Shown in pieces: positions 15,749 through 25,439 of a stretch of 29,030 nt of DNA. The stretch covers positions 1-29,030 of the forward strand of contig JANQMT010000085.1 in the NCBI GenBank assembly GCA_028279945.1, read 5' to 3'. Numbering within the stretch: the first letter of the stretch is position 1; every line of letters starts with the position of its first letter. The notes beneath the pieces are model-generated. The model was given only the letters and a program-made list of their open reading frames with translations. It made no database searches and was not told where the DNA came from. Source of the stretch: JAKSCF01 sp028279945 (GTDB lineage: Bacteria > Bacillota > Clostridia > Peptostreptococcales > JAAYPU01). Position numbers and translations under genes: made by a program.

Positions 15749-17503
15749 ATGAGTTCGTTAATAAAGGTTTTAGCATATGCACAAGAATATAAAAGAAAAT
15801 TATATTTAGCTGTTTTTCTAATTTCCAGTAGTGTCATATTAGGAATTATACCATATATTATGGTTTACGATATTATAGTAAGCTTTGTTGAGAAAAACTC
15901 AGTTGCATTGGAATATATTTTTTTAATGACCGGCGGCATTGCACTCTGCTTATTTTTAAAATCGTTCTTTTATTATAAAGGACTAGATGCATCACATGAA
16001 GCAGCCTTTGATACTTTGATGGGTATGAGGAAAAAATTTGCTGAGAAGATGATTCGGTTATCCCTTGGTGATATAAATGATAAAGGTACAGGAAGCTATA
16101 AGAAAAACTTTGTGGATGATATAGAAAACATAGAAGCATTTATTGCGCATATGTTACCCGAAGGAATACCCTATACCATCGCCCCCATTGTAGTATTTAT
16201 AGCTTTATTAATACTAGATTGGAGGCTGGCACTTCTCTCAACGGGTCCAATACCAATAGGTGCTTTATCTATGATACTTTTGATGAAAATGTCAATAAAA
16301 AAAATGGGGCCGTATTATCAATCTGTTCAAAAGATGAATGCTACAATAGTGGAATATATATCGGGCATGGAGGTCATTAAAATTTTCAATAAAACAACTA
16401 ATTCTTATGGGGAATATGTATCATCTGTAGAAAATTACAGGAGGTATACATTAGATTGGTTTGAGGAATCATGGACATATATGGCAGTATGCGCAGCAGT
16501 TCTTCCTTGCACAATTATTTTGTTATTACCTATAGGAACGGTTTTTTATGTTAATGGGACTTTAGCACTTTCAACATTTGTCTTAGCATTATTATTGGCT
16601 ATAAGTCTGGGAACATTTTTGGTGAAATTTATTAATTTTTTTCCCATCTTACCGCAGCTCATACATAAAATAGAGCAGCTTGAAAAAACTTTCGAAGGAA
16701 AAGAGCTAAGTTTAACCGATAAAGGACAAGATCCTGAAAACTATAATGTAGAATATAAGAACATAACATTTGCTTATGATAATAAAGATGTTATTAAAAA
16801 TGTTTCATTTTATGCTAAACAAAATTCTGTCACTGCGATTGTTGGTGAATCAGGGAGTGGGAAAAGTACATTAGCAAAATTATTGGTTCATTTTTGGGAT
16901 GTTAAAGATGGAGAAATTACAATAGGTAATGTCAATATTAACAATATGTCATTTGAAAGGCTGATGAACTTGACAAGTTATGTCTCTCAAGATGCCTTTC
17001 TCTTTAATACTTCTGTCATGGATAATATTCGTATAGGTAGGTTGAATGCTTCTGATAAAGAGGTCATATCAGCAGCAAAACTTGCCATGTGTCATGATTT
17101 TATTATGGATATGGAAAATGGTTATGAAACAATTGCAGGTGATGCTGGGGATAAACTTTCAGGCGGACAAAAACAAAGAATTACAATAGCTAGAGCCATA
17201 TTGAAAAATGCTCCAATTATTATTTTAGATGAAGCTACTGCTTTTACAGACTCAGAAAATGAAGATAAAATACAACAAGCATTAAATCAACTCATAGTAG
17301 GTAAAACGCTTATAGTTATAGCACATAGACTATCAACCATCGTGGAAGCTGATAATATTATTTTAATGGATAAAGGCAGCTTAATAATGCAAGGAAGCCA
17401 TGACGAATTATTATTAAAGTCTAACATATATCAATCATTATGGGAGGCTCATATAGAATCAATCAACTGGGATATTAATGTAAAGGGGGCGCAACATGCT
17501 TAG
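15749..17503 (+). CDS. ABC transporter ATPase/permease, siderophore-type, first half (module 2)
   Basis: The 584-residue half-transporter has an exporter-fold membrane domain (about 15-305), Walker A GESGSGKST (about 366), signature LSGGQKQR (about 470) and Walker B IIILDEATAFTD. The DEATAFTDSENE stretch matches the ATAFADPENE of the first half of module 1, so the two are paralogues in the same position. A strong GAAGGAGG site precedes ATG 15749. It overlaps its partner by 8 bases. The Fur-like box upstream supports iron-siderophore uptake. Codon use is more AT-rich than in module 1, so the modules were probably acquired separately rather than by recent local duplication. Confidence 0.85.
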   Translation: MSSLIKVLAYAQEYKRKLYLAVFLISSSVILGIIPYIMVYDIIVSFVEKNSVALEYIFLMTGGIALCLFLKSFFYYKGLDASHEAAFDTLMGMRKKFAEKMIRLSLGDINDKGTGSYKKNFVDDIENIEAFIAHMLPEGIPYTIAPIVVFIALLILDWRLALLSTGPIPIGALSMILLMKMSIKKMGPYYQSVQKMNATIVEYISGMEVIKIFNKTTNSYGEYVSSVENYRRYTLDWFEESWTYMAVCAAVLPCTIILLLPIGTVFYVNGTLALSTFVLALLLAISLGTFLVKFINFFPILPQLIHKIEQLEKTFEGKELSLTDKGQDPENYNVEYKNITFAYDNKDVIKNVSFYAKQNSVTAIVGESGSGKSTLAKLLVHFWDVKDGEITIGNVNINNMSFERLMNLTSYVSQDAFLFNTSVMDNIRIGRLNASDKEVISAAKLAMCHDFIMDMENGYETIAGDAGDKLSGGQKQRITIARAILKNAPIIILDEATAFTDSENEDKIQQALNQLIVGKTLIVIAHRLSTIVEADNIILMDKGSLIMQGSHDELLLKSNIYQSLWEAHIESINWDINVKGAQHA

Positions 17504-19268
17504 CATAATTAAAAGGCTTTTAAATTTTGCCGGTGAATATGCTGTTAAATTAAAAATAGCTTTTGCTATTAGTGTTTTTGAAACAATATTTGCTAAAATT
17601 CCTATTATAGCAGTCTTATATATACTGACAAAAATAGTAATAGGGACTATTTGTATTAAAGACGCATGGTTATGTGGCAGTGTACTACTGATAAGTGTCA
17701 TTCTCAGAACGGTAGCAAAACGTTTAATGGATCAATTCCAAATGGGTACAGGGTTTGAAATTTTTACAAGAGAAAGGATTGAGATTGGAGGGAGATTAAA
17801 AAGATTTCCAATGGGATATTTTACAGATGGAAACATAGGTAATGTTACAGCAGTCATTACATCAGATTTAGTGTTTATAGAAGAACAATCTATGAAAACC
17901 CTTTCAACAATAATTACGGGCTATTTAAATACAATAATTGGATTAATAATGTTAACGGTTTTAGATTACAGAATAGGGGTTATTTCTATTATTACGATAG
18001 CTTTAGCTATGGTGGTTCTTAATAAAATTCAAAATGTAGTGACACATTATTCTGGCGCCAAACAAAAAACACAATCTGAGTTAATTAGCGGGGTTATAGA
18101 ATATGTAAAAGGTATTTCAGTTATTAAATCCTTCAATATAGCGGGTGATAAGGCTAAAAAGGTAAATAATGAATTTGAAAAATACAGAGATGTATCCATC
18201 AATTTTGAAAAGAAGTTTATTCCGCCCCTTTTAGCTTTTGACAATTGTTTTACATTTGGAATAGGCATGACAGTCCTATCAGCAGCATATTTTGCTTTTA
18301 ATAAAACTTTGGATTTACCATTTATGTTAATGATACTGATATTTGTATTTGAATTTTATCTTCCTTTTAAAGAACTAGGGGGAACGAGTGCCATGATTCG
18401 TATTATGGAAGCCGGTCTTGATCGATATGAGGAGATTAAGAATACACAGATCATTGATGAGCAAGGGAAAGATATTAAACTTGATAATTATGATATAGAA
18501 TTTAAAGATGTAACTTTTGCTTATGAAGAAAAAGCAACGCTTAAGAACGTTAGTCTTAAAATACCTGAAAAAAGTATGATTGCTCTTGTCGGGGCATCAG
18601 GGTGCGGAAAGACCACAATAGCTAATTTAATTGCAAGGTTTTGGGACGTACAAAATGGAGAGGTTTTGGTTGGTGGTGTTAACGTCAAAGAAATGACCTG
18701 TGACAGCTTACTAAAAAATATAAGTATGGTATTTCAAAAGGTTTATTTATTTAATGACACCATTTACAACAACATTAAATTTGGGAAAGCAGATGCGACA
18801 AGAGAAGAAATAATTGACGCTTGTAAAAAGGCAAGATGCCATGAGTTTATCACAAAACTTGAGAATGGCTATGACACAATAGCAGGGGAAGGTGGTTGTA
18901 CACTATCTGGTGGTGAAAAGCAACGTATTTCTATTGCAAGAGCTATTCTAAAGGATGCACCTATTATACTCCTTGATGAAGCAACAGCAAGTATAGATCC
19001 CGACAATGAAAAACATATCCAAATGGCAATTAATGAACTCGTAAAAAATAAAACCCTTGTTGTTATAGCACATAGGCTATCAACCATTAAGAGTGCCCAT
19101 CAAATATTAGTGATAGATGATGGTAAAATCATTCAAAAAGGGACCCACGCGGAGCTAATAAAAACAAAGGGACATTATCATGATTTTTGGAAAAGACGAA
19201 TGCATGCTAGAAGCTGGAAGATTAATACTAATAATATGCAAAATTTTTATAATAGATTGCATACTTAG
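17496..19268 (+). CDS. ABC transporter ATPase/permease, siderophore-type, second half (module 2)
   Basis: The 590-residue partner half-transporter has Walker A GASGCGKTT (about 366), signature LSGGEKQR (about 470) and Walker B IILLDEATASID. Its cysteine-containing Walker A parallels GHSGCGKTT in the second half of module 1. Translation is coupled to the preceding gene by the 8-base overlap, with AAAGGGGGC before the ATG. The C-terminal end carries about 25 extra residues after the ATPase domain. A heterodimer with the preceding protein in the membrane is expected; the transported compound is unknown. Confidence 0.85.
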   Translation: MLSIIKRLLNFAGEYAVKLKIAFAISVFETIFAKIPIIAVLYILTKIVIGTICIKDAWLCGSVLLISVILRTVAKRLMDQFQMGTGFEIFTRERIEIGGRLKRFPMGYFTDGNIGNVTAVITSDLVFIEEQSMKTLSTIITGYLNTIIGLIMLTVLDYRIGVISIITIALAMVVLNKIQNVVTHYSGAKQKTQSELISGVIEYVKGISVIKSFNIAGDKAKKVNNEFEKYRDVSINFEKKFIPPLLAFDNCFTFGIGMTVLSAAYFAFNKTLDLPFMLMILIFVFEFYLPFKELGGTSAMIRIMEAGLDRYEEIKNTQIIDEQGKDIKLDNYDIEFKDVTFAYEEKATLKNVSLKIPEKSMIALVGASGCGKTTIANLIARFWDVQNGEVLVGGVNVKEMTCDSLLKNISMVFQKVYLFNDTIYNNIKFGKADATREEIIDACKKARCHEFITKLENGYDTIAGEGGCTLSGGEKQRISIARAILKDAPIILLDEATASIDPDNEKHIQMAINELVKNKTLVVIAHRLSTIKSAHQILVIDDGKIIQKGTHAELIKTKGHYHDFWKRRMHARSWKINTNNMQNFYNRLHT

Positions 19269-19301
19269 TGTCTTAAGTTCATATTTGACAATCAATATGT
19301 C

Positions 19302-19331
19302 TGTGGCATTCAAGCAAGCTTGCATGCCACA
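19302..19331. terminator. Likely bidirectional terminator hairpin
   Basis: TGTGGCAT (19302-19309) pairs with ATGCCACA (19324-19331). An inner CAAG/CTTG stem lies across one mismatch, with a 4-base loop. It lies between the convergent ABC and UxaA genes. No long T-run follows on either side, so efficiency is uncertain. Confidence 0.55.
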
Positions 19332-19361
19332 ACCACATTCTTGTGAGTAACGAAGAAGATA

Positions 19362-20531
19362 TTATACAAAATTACATGCTCTCATAATAGCTGTTTCGGT
19401 AAATCCTAAGATTTCAGCTTTAGTCTTTTTACCGTTACAAACTTCTATGACTAAGTTTAAAAGTTCCGCTGATAGTTCGTCAACAGTTTTTTCTTCATAC
19501 ACCATATCACTAGCATCAAAGTCCATATTGTCTTCCATCAACCGATAGGTTTCTTTATTGCCGGTAAGTTTTATAACCGGTGCTAGAGGGCTGCCAAGTG
19601 AAGTGCCATGGCCGGTAGAAAATACACATATCTGGGAACCGCCTGCTATCATACCGGCTATTGATGATGCGTCATTACCCGGTGTATCCATTATAATAAG
19701 CCCTTTATCGTCCTCATTAATTTGCTTTGCATAGTCATAGACGGCATTAATCGTAGTAGAGCCGCCCTTATGAATACAGCCAAGAGATTTTTCCTCCAGC
19801 GTCGAGATTCCGCCCTCATGATTACCTGGAGTAGGGTTCCCGTATCTTACATTTTCACCATTATTAATAAAATGTTGTTCGTATCTATTAACTATCTCAT
19901 AAATTCTATCAGCAGTCTCTTTATCCTTTGCTCTTTCAGCCAAGACATCTTCTGCACCAACGAATTCGGTGGTTTCACTAAGTATTGACGTAGCCCCTAA
20001 CTCAACTAGCTTATCGCTTAGTTCACCTATAACTAGATTAGCCGCAATACCTGACGTCGGATCTGAGCCGCCACATTCTGTACCGAGTATAAGGCTTGTT
20101 ATAGGACATGGCTCTCTCTTTATTTTACTTGCCTCTTCAACCATTTTTCTTGCAGTTCTAACTGCCTTCTCCATAGTTTTTATGGTGCCGCCTTCATTTC
20201 TAACGACAAAAGTCTCTACAGGCTTATTAGTCCTTTTTATAATTTCTGATTTAATAAGGCTGGTTTGACATGTCTCACATCCATTTCCTATAATTATAGT
20301 ACCATAGACATTGGGATTAGCAGGAAATCCGGATAATATATCAAGAGTGTACTGCATATCACTAGGAACTTGAGAACAGCCAAGCTGATTGTTAAACGTA
20401 ACAGCTCCTTCTACCTGCTGTGCAACAACTCTGCAAATATCAGAAGAACATATACTGGCCGGTACTATCAACACATAATTTCTTATACCTACTCTTCCGT
20501 CAGGTCTTTTGTATCCAAAAAATTCCATCAT
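19362..20531 (-). CDS. UxaA-family dehydratase, large (C-terminal) domain as a separate subunit
   Basis: The 389-residue protein matches the large domain of altronate/galactarate dehydratases: YKRPDGRVGIRNYV at the start, GCSQ (about 52), GNGCETCQ (about 82-89) and GTECGGSDPTSG (about 150). These metal-dependent enzymes remove water from sugar acids to give 2-keto-3-deoxy acids. The small SAF domain that normally precedes it in altronate dehydratase is here at the end of the upstream gene, and the two genes overlap by 4 bases. The two must assemble to work. GGAGGT precedes two adjacent ATG codons at the start; the second has better spacing. The substrate is inferred to be a polyhydroxy acid that yields a 4-hydroxy-2-oxo acid for the aldolase in this operon. 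Confidence 0.85.
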   Translation of the reverse strand: MMEFFGYKRPDGRVGIRNYVLIVPASICSSDICRVVAQQVEGAVTFNNQLGCSQVPSDMQYTLDILSGFPANPNVYGTIIIGNGCETCQTSLIKSEIIKRTNKPVETFVVRNEGGTIKTMEKAVRTARKMVEEASKIKREPCPITSLILGTECGGSDPTSGIAANLVIGELSDKLVELGATSILSETTEFVGAEDVLAERAKDKETADRIYEIVNRYEQHFINNGENVRYGNPTPGNHEGGISTLEEKSLGCIHKGGSTTINAVYDYAKQINEDDKGLIIMDTPGNDASSIAGMIAGGSQICVFSTGHGTSLGSPLAPVIKLTGNKETYRLMEDNMDFDASDMVYEEKTVDELSAELLNLVIEVCNGKKTKAEILGFTETAIMRACNFV

Positions 20532-22108
20532 ATTACCTCCTGGTTGACACTGCTAATATTATGTAAATGCACATGCTCACCCACATTAATATCACACGTT
20601 GCATTGCCAATATATTTACCGTATTTAATTACTTTACTGCCTTTTTTTACAGGCTTGATTGCGACTTTATGATATACAGGAATATGCTGTTTTGTAGTAA
20701 TCGTTTTCTCTACGCCACCATATAAATATGTTACGCTATCACCTTCATTGATCTCATAAGTCACAACGATTACATCATCTTCTTTATTAATCAGTAGTGC
20801 ATTAATCATATTTTTCACCTCGCATATATCACTTTGACATAGGTTTCCATTTTTATCAAACTTCAAATAATCTAATTCACCTACAACTTCTATTTTATCA
20901 TTACCTTTAATTTCTTTTAACATAGCCTCTGAGATTAAAATACTTTCCATACATAAAGTATTTTTTATTCTCACTACTCTAGGGTGTTCTTTGTCAATCT
21001 CGTTACATGATTTTATAGCAACTTTTATTGCGTTTTCATCAGAATTTAAAATCATAGGTATTTTCATTTCCCCCATAACTGTATTGGTTATGGCATTAGG
21101 ATAAGTTGCCTCTCTATCAAACTTGTTAAAAAGTCTATCGGTTGTACAGTCAGCAAGACCTATTCCACATGCGTTACCATGTGTTTCTTCTGTCAAATCT
21201 AGTACGGCTACACGTTGTGCATCAATACCTCCAGTTGCATAAGGTGTTGGAAATCTACCGGAAATGTTAGGATCCATACCATCTCCACTAATATTTTTTC
21301 CTATCTCATCGACTATGAGTACATCACATCTATCAAATAGTATTCTAGGCATGAAAGATTTTGCTCTCTTTAGAAGGTTTGGTTCTTCTAAAATAATCTC
21401 ATCAGGCGTTAGTGCGATTATCTCACGTGTGTGGTCATACGCGTTCTCTATAAGTGCTATACCGAATAATACAGGTGCGTTTTTGAGTATTATAATTCCG
21501 AATTTAGGTACTTTCTCACCAAAATTTCCAAAACCGTCTGCATGCATTATTTCAGCACCGTACTGTTTACCAAGTCCAACTGACAGCATTTTCATAAGCC
21601 CGCTTTCGTAGTCACCTCTATATGCTGTATGCGGCTTAATACGTCCGCATACTATTATACCGTCAGCCTCATAGGCGTGCTTATCTACTCTAACACTCTC
21701 ACCATCATCTGTCTTACCAACCTCTACAGTCTCAAGTGAAGATATTATCCGGCATCCTACATACTCCTCAGTCACTCCATAGCTTTCTATCAACTCTCTT
21801 TGCCCTTTTGCAGTCGCTCCGCCATGACTTCCCATAGCTGGAATGATAAATGGAACTGCACCTTTACTCTTAATATACTCGACGATAGACTTAGTGATCA
21901 ATGGTATATTACATATCCCTCTACTACCAACCGTTATGGCAATTCTCATATCCTTTTTTATAGTAGATGATACTGCCTGTCTATCAAGTTCTGAAAAAAC
22001 GGTACTTTTAATATTTTCTACGTCTATGCAAGTATTATCAAACTTTTGTCTTATCTCTACCATTCTAGGGATTTTTGTTGACTGTAGTAACTCTGCTACT
22101 TTGCTCAT
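20528..22108 (-). CDS. Fusion of LarA-like nickel racemase/epimerase domain with UxaA small (SAF) domain
   Basis: Residues about 1-425 resemble the lactate racemase superfamily (DUF2088). GSHGG places His95, KPHTAYRG places His160, SGLMKML places Lys173 and MHADGFG places His189. In L. plantarum LarA the corresponding His108, His174, Lys184 and His200 are catalytic or bind the nickel-pincer cofactor; the Lys-to-His spacing of 16 is the same. Residues about 434-526 are a SAF domain of the UxaA small-subunit type, with KVAIKPVKKGSKVIKYGKYIG and GEHVHLHN. The dehydratase large subunit is the next gene, overlapping by 4 bases. So one protein appears to join C2 epimerisation to dehydration of a hydroxy acid. 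Domain identity is well supported; reaction and substrate are inferred. The cofactor genes larB, larC and larE are not in this window. Confidence 0.82.
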   Translation of the reverse strand: MSKVAELLQSTKIPRMVEIRQKFDNTCIDVENIKSTVFSELDRQAVSSTIKKDMRIAITVGSRGICNIPLITKSIVEYIKSKGAVPFIIPAMGSHGGATAKGQRELIESYGVTEEYVGCRIISSLETVEVGKTDDGESVRVDKHAYEADGIIVCGRIKPHTAYRGDYESGLMKMLSVGLGKQYGAEIMHADGFGNFGEKVPKFGIIILKNAPVLFGIALIENAYDHTREIIALTPDEIILEEPNLLKRAKSFMPRILFDRCDVLIVDEIGKNISGDGMDPNISGRFPTPYATGGIDAQRVAVLDLTEETHGNACGIGLADCTTDRLFNKFDREATYPNAITNTVMGEMKIPMILNSDENAIKVAIKSCNEIDKEHPRVVRIKNTLCMESILISEAMLKEIKGNDKIEVVGELDYLKFDKNGNLCQSDICEVKNMINALLINKEDDVIVVTYEINEGDSVTYLYGGVEKTITTKQHIPVYHKVAIKPVKKGSKVIKYGKYIGNATCDINVGEHVHLHNISSVNQEVI

Positions 22109-23157
22109 CTCTCCCCCCCATTTTTTATAAGTGTTTTCGTTAATCTGTTTTTATTAGCTAGGTTGTGTGCTACTTCTATTATCCAGTCCTCTTGCCCACC
22201 AACCGCCTTTCTATTTCCTAGCTCAACTAAAATATCTCTAGTATCTACTCCAAATCTCTCAGCTGCATTTCTTGCATGCAGCATGAAACTTGAATATACG
22301 CCTGCATAGCCTACCATAAGTGAGTCAGAATTTAATCTTGGAAGGTCTCTGCCTTTAGCCAAAATAATAGGCTGCAGCACATCATCTCCTGCATCTATTA
22401 GCTTGTACAAATTTGCGCCACTTTCTATACCACTCTTTTCCATAACTGCAACCAGTATTTCCGTAGGGCAGTTACCTGCACCTGCTCCAAGCCCAATTAG
22501 AGAACCGTCTAAATAGTCTGCACCTGCTTTATATGCACTCATGCTATTAGCAACAGCCATTCCTAGGTTATTATGAGAGTGATGTCCAATAGAAGTAGAC
22601 ATATTATCTTTTAGATACTTTACTACTTCATACACATCATCTGGTAACATAGCACCTGATGAGTCTGTAACATACACGACATCAGCACCGTATGACGCCA
22701 TCTTCTTCGCTTCTTCCAGTATAGTCTCTTTTGTAGCTCTGTGAGCCATCATTAAAAATCCTACGGCGAACATACCCATCTCTTTTGCAGCTTTAATGTG
22801 CTGCGCCGATACATCGGCCTCTGTAACATGTGTTGCAACTCTAACCACTGATGCACCTAATTCTTTTGCTCTTTCAAGATGCTTGATTGTCCCTATACCC
22901 GGTATCAAGAGTACTGCGAGCTTAGCATTTTTTAATACTGGGGCTACTGCCTTGATATATTCAAAATCATCATGCAATCCACTTCCGTAGTTAATGGAAC
23001 TACCTGTTAAACCATCTCCATGTCCAACCTCTATTATATCTACGCCGGCCTCATCTAATGCTATGGTGATTTTTCTCATATCTTCAAGTGTGTACTGATG
23101 CGATACCGAGTGGCTTCCATCTCTTAATGTTGTATCTGTTAAAATTACTCTAGTCAC
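22105..23157 (-). CDS. 4-hydroxy-2-oxovalerate aldolase (DmpG/MhpE family)
   Basis: The enzyme splits 4-hydroxy-2-oxovalerate to pyruvate and acetaldehyde. The 350-residue protein has the HMGL-like barrel with TDTTLRDGSHSVSHQYT; Arg12, Asp13 and His20 align with the catalytic and metal residues of DmpG. HHSHNNLG at 192-198 supplies the metal ligands His193 and His195. The C-terminal part (about 265-350) corresponds to the domain that docks the dehydrogenase. The start is GTG 23155-23157, directly after the stop of the dehydrogenase gene, with GGAGGT inside that gene. The adjacent DmpF-type gene implies the known aldolase-dehydrogenase channelling complex. No aromatic ring-cleavage genes are present, so the hydroxy-oxo acid must come from elsewhere, most simply from the UxaA dehydratase. 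Confidence 0.92.
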   Translation of the reverse strand: MTRVILTDTTLRDGSHSVSHQYTLEDMRKITIALDEAGVDIIEVGHGDGLTGSSINYGSGLHDDFEYIKAVAPVLKNAKLAVLLIPGIGTIKHLERAKELGASVVRVATHVTEADVSAQHIKAAKEMGMFAVGFLMMAHRATKETILEEAKKMASYGADVVYVTDSSGAMLPDDVYEVVKYLKDNMSTSIGHHSHNNLGMAVANSMSAYKAGADYLDGSLIGLGAGAGNCPTEILVAVMEKSGIESGANLYKLIDAGDDVLQPIILAKGRDLPRLNSDSLMVGYAGVYSSFMLHARNAAERFGVDTRDILVELGNRKAVGGQEDWIIEVAHNLANKNRLTKTLIKNGGER

Positions 23158-24027
23158 TTACTTTACCTCCATTAACGTCTTAGCATATGATTCTGCTACA
23201 TCAACAGCAGCACAGTTGATGATATCAAGATTTCCTGCATATTTAGGTAAGAAGTCGCCTAGTCCCTCTACCTGTATCATTACAGTTACAATATCGTCTT
23301 TTATAATCGGCTCCATTATATAAGTATAACCGGGAACATATTTTTTAATTTTTTTCAGCATATCATCAACTGATTTTGTTATCTTATCTATGTCTGGATT
23401 TTTTACTTTTGTATAGATTGTATTTCGCATATATATTGGTGGCTCCGCGGGATTAAGCACTATAATAACTTTCGCATTATCTGCACCACCTATTTTTTCC
23501 AGTGCATCTTTTGTAGTTTCCGTAAACTCGTCGATATTCATTCTTGTACCCGGTCCTGCACTCTTACTACTGACTGATGAAACAATCTCAGCGTATTCAA
23601 CATCGGCAACTTCATTAATTGCCGCAACAATTGGTACGGTAGCTTGACCACCACATGTAACCATATTAAGATTACACTCATTTAATAATTCATCTGATAA
23701 GTTAACAGCCGGCACAACATAAGCACCTACAGCCGCAGGCGTTAAATCAAGTGTAAATATTCCCTTTTCTTTTAATAGTGGGGCATGCTTTAAATGCGGC
23801 TTTGCACCTGTGGAGTCAAACGCAATCTTAATGTCATCTCTTTTTAATAAATCTTCTATACCATTAGTAGTCGTTTCTATCCCCAGCTTTTGTGCTATAT
23901 CAATACCATTTGAATGTTTGATACCTACTAGATAATCTACTTCAATGTAGTCGCTTCTTTGTAATTTCATAAGTAAATCAGTTCCAATATTACCGGGTCC
24001 GATTATTGTTGCTTTTATCTTCTTCAT
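23158..24027 (-). CDS. Acetaldehyde dehydrogenase, CoA-acylating (DmpF/MhpF family)
   Basis: It oxidises acetaldehyde with NAD+ and CoA to acetyl-CoA. The 289-residue protein starts with the Rossmann motif GPGNIGTD (about 10-17). The catalytic cysteine is Cys125 in TCGGQAT, and SSKSAGPGTRMNIDEFT (about 150-166) is a family block. Length is slightly below the usual 300-315, with the domain ends intact. It is the first of four tightly packed enzyme genes and sits 114 bases after the TRAP transporter genes. It ends directly before the GTG of the aldolase. It should form a complex with the aldolase so that the toxic aldehyde is not released. Confidence 0.92.
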   Translation of the reverse strand: MKKIKATIIGPGNIGTDLLMKLQRSDYIEVDYLVGIKHSNGIDIAQKLGIETTTNGIEDLLKRDDIKIAFDSTGAKPHLKHAPLLKEKGIFTLDLTPAAVGAYVVPAVNLSDELLNECNLNMVTCGGQATVPIVAAINEVADVEYAEIVSSVSSKSAGPGTRMNIDEFTETTKDALEKIGGADNAKVIIVLNPAEPPIYMRNTIYTKVKNPDIDKITKSVDDMLKKIKKYVPGYTYIMEPIIKDDIVTVMIQVEGLGDFLPKYAGNLDIINCAAVDVAESYAKTLMEVK

Positions 24028-24141
24028 GTCTACTCCTTCTTAATAACTTTTAAAAAATTGTTAAAATAATATTTACTAGATCGTCTTTTTAATGTCAATC
24101 ATACCTATAGATGACATCTCACTTCAAATAACATTTTAGAA

Positions 24142-25422
24142 TTATTGCATTAAATTGGGTAAAAATGTTATCACGTCTGGGAAATATGTCAATATCAGCA
24201 ATAATATTACTTCGGCTATAAAAAATGGCACTACCTTCTTACTCACTTCTTCTAGCGACACTCTTGCTATTCCGCCTGCAACAAACAAGTTAACTGCCAT
24301 AGGCGGCGTAATCATACCTATAGATGTATTAATAATCATAATTATTCCAAGTGCAATTGGTGATAACCCTAGACTGGCTGCAATGGGTAGTAATATGGGT
24401 GACATCAATAGAATAATTGCCTGTGTCTCAAGCAAACATCCGAAGAATAATAGTACTAAATTCATCGCAAATAATATAGCAAACTTATTAGTAAATACGT
24501 TTAATATAGTATTAGCAATAATAGAAGGTATCCCCTCGCTAGTCATTAACCAACCAAATGGTGCCGAACAGCTGACAACAAATAAAATGACACCAGAGCT
24601 AATTGCAGATTTTACAAAAATAGCCGGCAAGTCACTCACCTTAAGTTCTTTATAAATAAACATACTCACAACTAGTGCATATACACAAGATACGGTTGCC
24701 GCCTCAGTCGGTGTAAAAAAACCACTATATATGCCACCTAATATGATTACCGGCATCATTAGTGCGAATGACGCATCTAAGAATATCTGTAAAAACTCTT
24801 TTGAAGTCACTTTTTTTGTAGTTTTTTCGTTGTCATACTTACCGCATACGAATATATTTACGATGCATACAGTAAGTGCTAATAATATACCCGGTACAAT
24901 CCCTGCTAAAAACATTGTACCTACAGAAACAGATGCAACTATTGCATACGTAACCATTGGTATACTAGGCGGTATGACAACTCCAAGTGTTCCGGATGCA
25001 GCAGCCACAGCAGCAGCCGTACCTTTATCATAACCTTTTTCTATCATTCTCGGAACGGTTATCCCTCCAATGGCTGCAACAGTAGCAGGATTAGAGCCTG
25101 ATATTGCTCCGAAAAATGCTGATGAAACAGTTGTTATACCTGCTAAAGATGCTGGAACATTTCTTATGCAAAGCTGCATAAATGATATTAATCGCTTGGA
25201 TATTCCACCTTTACCCATAAGCTCACCCGCTAGTATAAAAAACGGTATTGCCATCAGAGTAAAGTTATCTGCTTGAGTAAACATTCTTTGAGCAATAGCA
25301 GGAAATAAATCTGCATTACCCATTGACAACATAGTAAAAGAAACTGCTATCAAAAGACATATGGCTATAGGAACGCCTATAAGTAACATAACTATAAGTG
25401 TTCCAAATAGTATTGCTATCAT
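24142..25422 (-). CDS. dctM: TRAP transporter large membrane subunit (DctM family)
   Basis: The 426-residue, very hydrophobic protein has the length and repeats of DctM, the ion-coupled translocation subunit of TRAP importers. Typical features are VGVPIAICLLIAV-like N-terminal helices, AIPFFILAGELMGKGG (about 58-73), ASGTLGVVIPPSIPMV (about 141-156) and a late TPPMAVNLFVAGG. The ribosome binding site GGAGGT lies 8 bases before the start. It acts with DctQ and the lipoprotein DctP to import an organic acid. The gap between dctQ and dctM contains a transposase fragment, unusual inside such an operon. Confidence 0.93.
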   Translation of the reverse strand: MIAILFGTLIVMLLIGVPIAICLLIAVSFTMLSMGNADLFPAIAQRMFTQADNFTLMAIPFFILAGELMGKGGISKRLISFMQLCIRNVPASLAGITTVSSAFFGAISGSNPATVAAIGGITVPRMIEKGYDKGTAAAVAAASGTLGVVIPPSIPMVTYAIVASVSVGTMFLAGIVPGILLALTVCIVNIFVCGKYDNEKTTKKVTSKEFLQIFLDASFALMMPVIILGGIYSGFFTPTEAATVSCVYALVVSMFIYKELKVSDLPAIFVKSAISSGVILFVVSCSAPFGWLMTSEGIPSIIANTILNVFTNKFAILFAMNLVLLFFGCLLETQAIILLMSPILLPIAASLGLSPIALGIIMIINTSIGMITPPMAVNLFVAGGIARVSLEEVSKKVVPFFIAEVILLLILTYFPDVITFLPNLMQ

Positions 25423-25439
25423 TATGCTTCACCTCCGTT

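Noticed and set aside
19315..19328. AAGCTTGCATGC, identical to a stretch of common cloning-vector polylinkers, raising possible vector contamination.
   Set aside because: The match is only 12 bases, is fully explained by the terminator-like hairpin symmetry, and the flanks are ordinary genome sequence with intact genes on both sides.
21264..21611. Open + strand frames opposite the LarA-SAF, TRAP and DctP genes.
   Set aside because: They have no initiation signals and mirror the codon pattern of well-identified genes on the other strand.
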